Positions 31,564-34,840 of a DNA stretch of 34,840 nt are shown here, piece after piece (the stretch's first letter is position 1; the number at the start of each line of letters is the position of its first letter). This DNA comes from a virus, in IMG/VR virus record IMGVR_UViG_3300019884_000008, positions 1 to 34,840 of that record; one strand, given 5' to 3'. The translations under genes were made by a program, and so were the position numbers. Below the pieces are notes generated by a model. It ran no database searches, was not told where the DNA came from, and worked only from the letters and a program-made list of their open reading frames with translations.

Positions 31564-31778
31564 GGGAGGTGAATGCCAGCCTTTCTCGCCATACGCTTTA
31601 CCGCGGCAACGTCGATATCGGTAGGCATCGGCGGCCGGTACGGCGCTCGCGTCGGGCGCTTCCTTGGGTGTTTCGCGAGCTTGTCCGCTCGGCGCGGTTC
31701 CGCCTTTGTGCTTTCGTCGTCGCGCTCGAACTCGTCGGCGAGCGCCCGTAGCAGCTGAGCGACGCGGGCGCTGTTCAC
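31560..31778 (-). CDS. Small protein upstream of integrase (excisionase position)
   Basis: This 72-aa protein starts at GTG 31778, which overlaps the upstream TGA in the operon's usual GTGA/ATGA manner; the ATG at 31853 would overlap the previous gene by 79 bp and is less likely. It has an N-terminal helix (NSARVAQLLRALADEFERDD), a basic Pro/Arg-rich middle and a helix (PTDIDVAAVKRMARKAGI) that could contact DNA. Position directly before int suggests a directionality factor, but no excisionase fold is evident. Confidence 0.45.
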   Translation of the reverse strand: MNSARVAQLLRALADEFERDDESTKAEPRRADKLAKHPRKRPTRAPYRPPMPTDIDVAAVKRMARKAGIHLP

Positions 31779-31990
31779 GGCGGCGGCCACAGGCAAAGCT
31801 GTCGTCGTGCTAGTCGCCCGATCCCCTTCGTCGGCACACCCGCCGGGCACCATGCCGGCTCATTCGCGGGCTCTTCCCAGTCGGCGAGCGGGTCTTCCCT
31901 TGGGTGCGGCTCGACGAACCCGCCCCCGACGTCGTCGGCGCGCTTCTCGTCGTTCCGCACGGGGGATCGCGCGCGTCCGTAGGGGCTCAT
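31775..31990 (-). CDS. Small unrecognised protein of the early operon
   Basis: This 71-aa open frame is coupled by ATGA to the J-domain gene upstream and by GTGA to the next gene. It is acidic and Pro-rich (VEPHPREDPLADWEEPANEP) with little predicted structure. Continuous overlaps on both sides are the main argument that it is translated. No function is suggested. Confidence 0.45.
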   Translation of the reverse strand: MSPYGRARSPVRNDEKRADDVGGGFVEPHPREDPLADWEEPANEPAWCPAGVPTKGIGRLARRQLCLWPPP

Positions 31991-32589
31991 GTCGACACAC
32001 CGCTTTCGTGGAAGGCGACGTTGATAGCGGACATGCGTGACGCGTCGCCTCCGCGGTCAGGGTGGTGCTCTTGGGCGAGCTCGCGATACCGGCGCCGTAT
32101 CGTTTCGGAGTCAGCGTCGACGGATACCCCGAGCGTCTCCCACCATGGCGCCCCCGTCTTGGCTCGCTTCGGTGGCAACGCAGCGAATCCAGTGAACGCC
32201 TGCTCGAGCATCGACGACGCGCCGTGCCGCTGGATTGAGCGCAGCGCTTCGACCGTTGCTCCGATGGCGCGCATGTTCCACCGCACTTTGCAGTATGTGT
32301 CGCAGGCAATGACGAACGGGCGAAGGTCGGCACCGATGCGCCGATCGAAGTACACGGCCACTCCGGGATCTTGCGGCTCGGGCATGTTCGCGTAGGGCAA
32401 GCCGTCTTGCCGAAGCGCGACGTTGCTCGACAGCACGAAGCCGCGCCCGCCGAGGAGGTCAATCGACCGCAAGAGCTCGTTGCGAGCACGGGCAAAGTCG
32501 ACCTTGAAGGCGGCGTCGTGCCGCTGGTGAGACGGCGTGCGCGGTTGGCCAGTGGGCCAGGTCAGTGGATAGCGTTCCGCGGAGCTCAT
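31987..32589 (-). CDS. Phage J-domain (DnaJ-like) protein
   Basis: This 200-aa protein begins with YPLTWPTGQPRTPSHQR, a lead found in phage proteins of this type, followed by a ~100-residue domain (ELLRSIDLLGGRGFVLSSNV, then GVAVYF...RPFVIACDTY). The C-terminal 50 residues are a J domain, WETLGVSVDADSETIRRRYR with the HPD tripeptide at 176-178. J domains stimulate the ATPase of host DnaK, so this protein would recruit the host chaperone to a phage target through its N-terminal domain. There is no Gly/Phe or zinc domain. It lies in the recombination operon. Confidence 0.75.
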   Translation of the reverse strand: MSSAERYPLTWPTGQPRTPSHQRHDAAFKVDFARARNELLRSIDLLGGRGFVLSSNVALRQDGLPYANMPEPQDPGVAVYFDRRIGADLRPFVIACDTYCKVRWNMRAIGATVEALRSIQRHGASSMLEQAFTGFAALPPKRAKTGAPWWETLGVSVDADSETIRRRYRELAQEHHPDRGGDASRMSAINVAFHESGVST

Positions 32590-32590
32590 G

Positions 32591-33094
32591 TCAGTCGTCT
32601 CCGGGTTCGCGCGTCGACGTCGCCGGCGGCGCTTGCGTCGGTGGAGCTTTCCCGCCGCCGGCGGCGACGACCTTGTGCATGGTGAGCGTGTAGGGCTTAC
32701 GCTTGCGTAGCTGGATCACGACGTCGAGATCGTGGGCGAGCTCGGGCGATCCATAGATCCGAATGCATGGATCGCCCTGCATAGCGCCCGCCTCTTTCAC
32801 TACGTCGGGGAAGATGGTGACGCGCTTACCCTCCCATTCCTGCACGAGCCGGCCGAACAGCGCTTTCAAGCAAATGCCGTTGATCTTGTTCAGGGCGACG
32901 AGCTTCGGCGTTTCCTTGAACGAGAGCACGCCGCGTTTTTGCGCGCCCTTCGCGCCCTCGAGCTCGTAGAGGTCGACGCTCTTGATGGTGAGGGTGAATT
33001 TCTTCCCCTTCAATTCGCCGGCCTTGAGGAAGGCTCCGTCGTAGAGCTCGTCCCAGTCGACCGGCTTCGCCAACGGCTTGAGGTCCTCGCTCAT
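32591..33094 (-). CDS. Putative OB-fold single-strand-binding partner of the exonuclease
   Basis: This 167-aa protein is beta-rich: KGKKFTLTIKSVDLYELEGA, RGVLSFKETPKLVALNKING, WEGKRVTIFPDVV and GDPCIRIYGSPE, a strand order compatible with an OB barrel. A flexible Pro/Thr tail ends it. It is coupled by ATGA to the RecE-like gene, a common pairing of nuclease with annealing or single-strand-binding protein. The ATG at 33094 is chosen by that overlap; longer frames read into the nuclease gene. The fold call is inference. Confidence 0.5.
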   Translation of the reverse strand: MSEDLKPLAKPVDWDELYDGAFLKAGELKGKKFTLTIKSVDLYELEGAKGAQKRGVLSFKETPKLVALNKINGICLKALFGRLVQEWEGKRVTIFPDVVKEAGAMQGDPCIRIYGSPELAHDLDVVIQLRKRKPYTLTMHKVVAAGGGKAPPTQAPPATSTREPGDD

Positions 33095-33984
33095 AGTCCC
33101 TCGTTGAGAGCGGCAACCGCCCGCGCCCGCGCGTCGCCCTCGAGATCGAGGTCGTCGAGATCCTCGTCGTCGTCTCGCTTGAGGTACGCGGGCAGCTCGA
33201 AGACGAGCTCGTTCTCGGCGCGACCGGGCCAGCGCTTCGACGCCTCGCACTCACCGAGCTTGGCGAGCAGTCCGCGGTACTCTTCGCGCCCGAGCTCGAG
33301 CACGTCACCCGGCACGATGTAGACAACGACGTCGAAGGGCGGCTCGGCCTCGACGCAGATCTCGACGACACGCGGCTCCTTGCTGGTGATCGTCGAGTAG
33401 CCGTCGTAATAGAACCCCCATTGCAGGTAGTAGAGAAGGCTCGCCGCTTGCGCCGAGAACTTGCGCGGGTCGAGAGAGCGCGCCGTCTTGAGCCCGACGA
33501 GGCAGTCGACCCCTTCGACGTGCGTGACCAGGTCGAGCCGCCCCTTGCAAGCCATCTTCGTTTCGGCGTCGTCCCAAAGCATCGACAGCTCGCGCGGTCC
33601 GTCGCCGAGGTACTTGCGCGCGACGGGCTTTCCGTGCATGGCGTCGCGCACGTTGCAAGCGAAGCGATGCTCGCTCGGCACGACGATCGTTTTGCCCGGG
33701 TAGAGCGCGCTGAACGCTTCCCACTTCTTACCGCGCCGCGGGCTCATCTTCCCCGCGTCGGTGACCTCGTCCCAAACAACGAAGTCCCGCTCGAACCGCT
33801 CGGGCTCGAAGATCGCGGTGTGCGCCGAGCGGCCCATCGAGAGCGTCGGCGTCTCCTTCTGGTGCGCGCACCGGTAGCGGTAGTGCAGCGCCGAGCGCGC
33901 CATCTCTTTCAGGTTCGAGACATTCACCCGCTCGAGGCTCGTGTAGCGCTCGAACGTGAGCCCGGGATAAAGGCCGGGGTTCAT
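33091..33984 (-). CDS. RecE-like PD-(D/E)XK exonuclease with altered active site
   Basis: This 297-aa protein fits phage RecE/DUF3799-type nucleases: a lead helix with NVSNLKEMARSALHYRY, the GRSAHTAIFEPE motif (His55), CKGRLDLV with catalytic Asp151, and the lysine motif VGLKTARS (Lys166), followed by LLYYLQWGFYYDGY. In active relatives the residue two before the lysine is Asp or Glu; here codon GGG gives Gly164. The enzyme may be impaired, use a migrated carboxylate, or reflect a sequence error. An Asp/Glu-rich tail follows. Overlaps (ATGA) join it to genes on both sides. Confidence 0.75.
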   Translation of the reverse strand: MNPGLYPGLTFERYTSLERVNVSNLKEMARSALHYRYRCAHQKETPTLSMGRSAHTAIFEPERFERDFVVWDEVTDAGKMSPRRGKKWEAFSALYPGKTIVVPSEHRFACNVRDAMHGKPVARKYLGDGPRELSMLWDDAETKMACKGRLDLVTHVEGVDCLVGLKTARSLDPRKFSAQAASLLYYLQWGFYYDGYSTITSKEPRVVEICVEAEPPFDVVVYIVPGDVLELGREEYRGLLAKLGECEASKRWPGRAENELVFELPAYLKRDDDEDLDDLDLEGDARARAVAALNEGL

Positions 33985-34280
33985 CGCCCTACCGCGCTCG
34001 TTTGCGGCGGCGGGCCGTCGAGCGACTCAAGCGGCCCGAGGGGGAAGTCGAAGAAAGGGCGGCGTCGGGCGATGCCCGCGCGCGCTTCTTCAATGAGCCG
34101 CTCGGGATCGGCGGCGTGAAAGTAGAACTCGGGGTGTCTGCCCGAGCTCACCGTCACGCACCACTCGACGTTGCACCCCGACTCGTCTTCAAAGGAATTC
34201 GTCGTCACCATGAACGACGTCAGGCGGGTACCGTGCAGCATTCGGCGCATCTCGAGATGAACGTCGGCATGGGTTTTCAT
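33981..34280 (-). CDS. Small early-operon protein
   Basis: This 99-aa protein starts at ATG 34280, preceded by AAGGGA; upstream in-frame starts would run through the previous gene. It has an N-terminal helix (THADVHLEMRRMLHGTRLTS), a beta hairpin (NVEWCVTVSSGRHPEFYFHA) and a basic end. It overlaps neighbours by ATGA at both ends. Not recognised; probably a DNA-metabolism accessory given the context. Confidence 0.5.
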   Translation of the reverse strand: MKTHADVHLEMRRMLHGTRLTSFMVTTNSFEDESGCNVEWCVTVSSGRHPEFYFHAADPERLIEEARAGIARRRPFFDFPLGPLESLDGPPPQTSAVGR

Positions 34281-34564
34281 CGTCGGTTCCCTTTCTGCTG
34301 TTCGATCCAATTGCGTCGACGGAGCCGAGCGGTGCAGTCGCGCGCGTTGAGCCGGTAGGTTTGCGCGTCGCCGGCGCAACCCGCGATCTCGAAGTGCGCG
34401 GCGATGCGCTTGTAGATCTTGCCGGCGAGCGACAGATCGCCCGCGAGCTCGGCGGCTTTCAGCTCGGCAAAGAGCGGCTCAGCTGCTTTCCGCGCGATCG
34501 CGCGCTCGGCGTCCATCTTCTCGGCGAGGGCAAGGAGCGCCTCGTGCTCTGGCCGGATCCCCAT
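34277..34564 (-). CDS. Coiled-coil protein, first gene of the early operon
   Basis: This 95-aa, highly helical and charged protein (EHEALLALAEKMDAERAIAR, ELKAAELAGDLSLAGKIYKR) has a basic C-terminus. A TTG at 34591 would extend it by nine residues, but the putative -10 element lies at 34590-34595, so ATG 34564 is preferred even though its ribosome-binding site is weak. The stop overlaps the next ATG. Function is unknown. Confidence 0.5.
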   Translation of the reverse strand: MGIRPEHEALLALAEKMDAERAIARKAAEPLFAELKAAELAGDLSLAGKIYKRIAAHFEIAGCAGDAQTYRLNARDCTARLRRRNWIEQQKGNRR

Positions 34565-34589
34565 GTCGCGCTCGTTGACCACGACGAGC

Positions 34590-34619
34590 AACGTAGTCGC
34601 GTCGGCACCGTGAAGTCAA
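34590..34619 (-). promoter_or_regulatory. Putative early-operon promoter
   Basis: On the minus strand TTGACT (34619-34614) and TACGTT (34595-34590) are separated by 18 bp. The start point would be near 34583, some 20 bases before the first ATG of the overlapping seven-gene cluster ending in int. The -35 matches the sigma-70 consensus at five of six positions; the -10 is poor. Confidence 0.45.
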
Positions 34620-34630
34620 CACGCAAACGC

Positions 34631-34647
34631 GTTGCCACGTAGGCAAC
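34631..34647. promoter_or_regulatory. Inverted repeat upstream of the early promoter
   Basis: GTTGCC-ACGTA-GGCAAC is a perfect 6+5+6 inverted repeat, 12 bp upstream of the TTGACT hexamer and downstream of the partial gene's stop at 34655. It could be an operator for the early operon. The stem could also form in RNA reading leftward from the partial gene, but no T tract follows. Confidence 0.4.
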
Positions 34648-34654
34648 GGGCAGA

Positions 34655-34840
34655 TTACCTCGCGATGGCGGGGGCCGGCCTCATCGAAACGTGCGAGCGA
34701 TTGCGGAAGGCGGCGACGAACCAAGGGGCCGCATAGGTGCCGACGGCGGGATCGGCGGGCACGAGCAGGTAGCCCACAAGGCGATAGACGTCTTCGAGGG
34801 GGGCGGGCAACCCCAGCTCATCGAGCACCGACGCCGAGAT
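34655..34840 (-). CDS. Partial gene running off the right edge (C-terminal 61 residues)
   Basis: The minus strand is open from the window edge (34840) to TAA at 34657-34655. The translation begins ISASVLDELGLPAPLEDVYR and continues LVGYLLVPADPAVG, YAAPWFVAAFRNRS, ending in PAPAIAR. It reads like the C-terminal end of a folded protein with hydrophobic strands and helices, and codon third positions are G/C-rich. Only the end is present, so no family can be assigned. The inverted repeat at 34631 separates it from the early operon. Confidence 0.55.
   Translation of the reverse strand: MSASVLDELGLPAPLEDVYRLVGYLLVPADPAVGTYAAPWFVAAFRNRSHVSMRPAPAIAR

Noticed and set aside
31779-31853. ATG 31853 as start of the gene upstream of int
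   Set aside because: It would overlap the preceding gene by 79 bp; GTG 31778 gives the same stop-start overlap used across the operon.

Overview
This window is a 34.8 kb stretch of a temperate, contractile-tailed (myovirus-type) bacteriophage. It is GC-rich throughout, with G/C-dominated third codon positions. Two things point to a myxobacterial (Myxococcota/Polyangia-type) host. One is a lipoprotein whose mature part is a low-complexity Asp-Ala-Gly-Pro linker, a style common in that group. The other is an attachment site lying inside the integrase gene, an arrangement known from the Myxococcus phage Mx8. The host assignment is inference.

Layout. (1) 77-3210, packaging, plus strand: a small-terminase-like HTH protein, a methyltransferase-like protein and the large terminase. 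(2) 3101-4483, minus strand: a portal protein that is convergent with the terminase and overlaps its 3' end by 110 bp. (3) 4622-7827, a Mu-like head module: I-type protease with a probable nested scaffold, a DUF2190-type decoration protein with a C-terminal extension, and a gpT-type major capsid protein. (4) 7898-12597, head-tail connection and tail shaft: gp36-like protein, tail completion and terminator proteins, sheath, tube and two overlapping tail-assembly chaperone frames. (5) 12604-19289: tape measure, baseplate hub and spike, gp25-like wedge, J-like protein and tail protein I-like protein, with an endonuclease VII-like HNH gene inserted. (6) 19291-24246: fibre and receptor-binding proteins, ending in a 703-aa protein with a triplicated LamG-like domain. 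(7) 24247-27994, lysis: small membrane and coiled-coil proteins, a holin candidate, an SLT-like muramidase, a papain-like cysteine peptidase, a lipoprotein and a glucosaminidase-like enzyme. (8) 27996-29069, minus strand: a moron-like unit with two tiny proteins and a lipoprotein. (9) 29274-30001: two unidentified plus-strand genes. (10) 34564-30010, minus strand: a tightly overlapping early operon with two small proteins, a RecE-like PD-(D/E)XK nuclease, a putative OB-fold partner, a J-domain protein, two small proteins and a tyrosine integrase. A partial minus-strand gene runs off the right edge.

The head proteins are Mu-like, but there is no Mu transposase; integration is by a tyrosine recombinase at a tRNA-Arg(CCG) 3' end. 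The integrase frame runs uninterrupted through the tRNA-derived core, and phage genes lie on both sides of it. The sequence is therefore best read as the unintegrated (attP) form of the phage, or a prophage integrated elsewhere. No repressor, replication initiator or complete tRNA gene is visible; these could lie outside the window.
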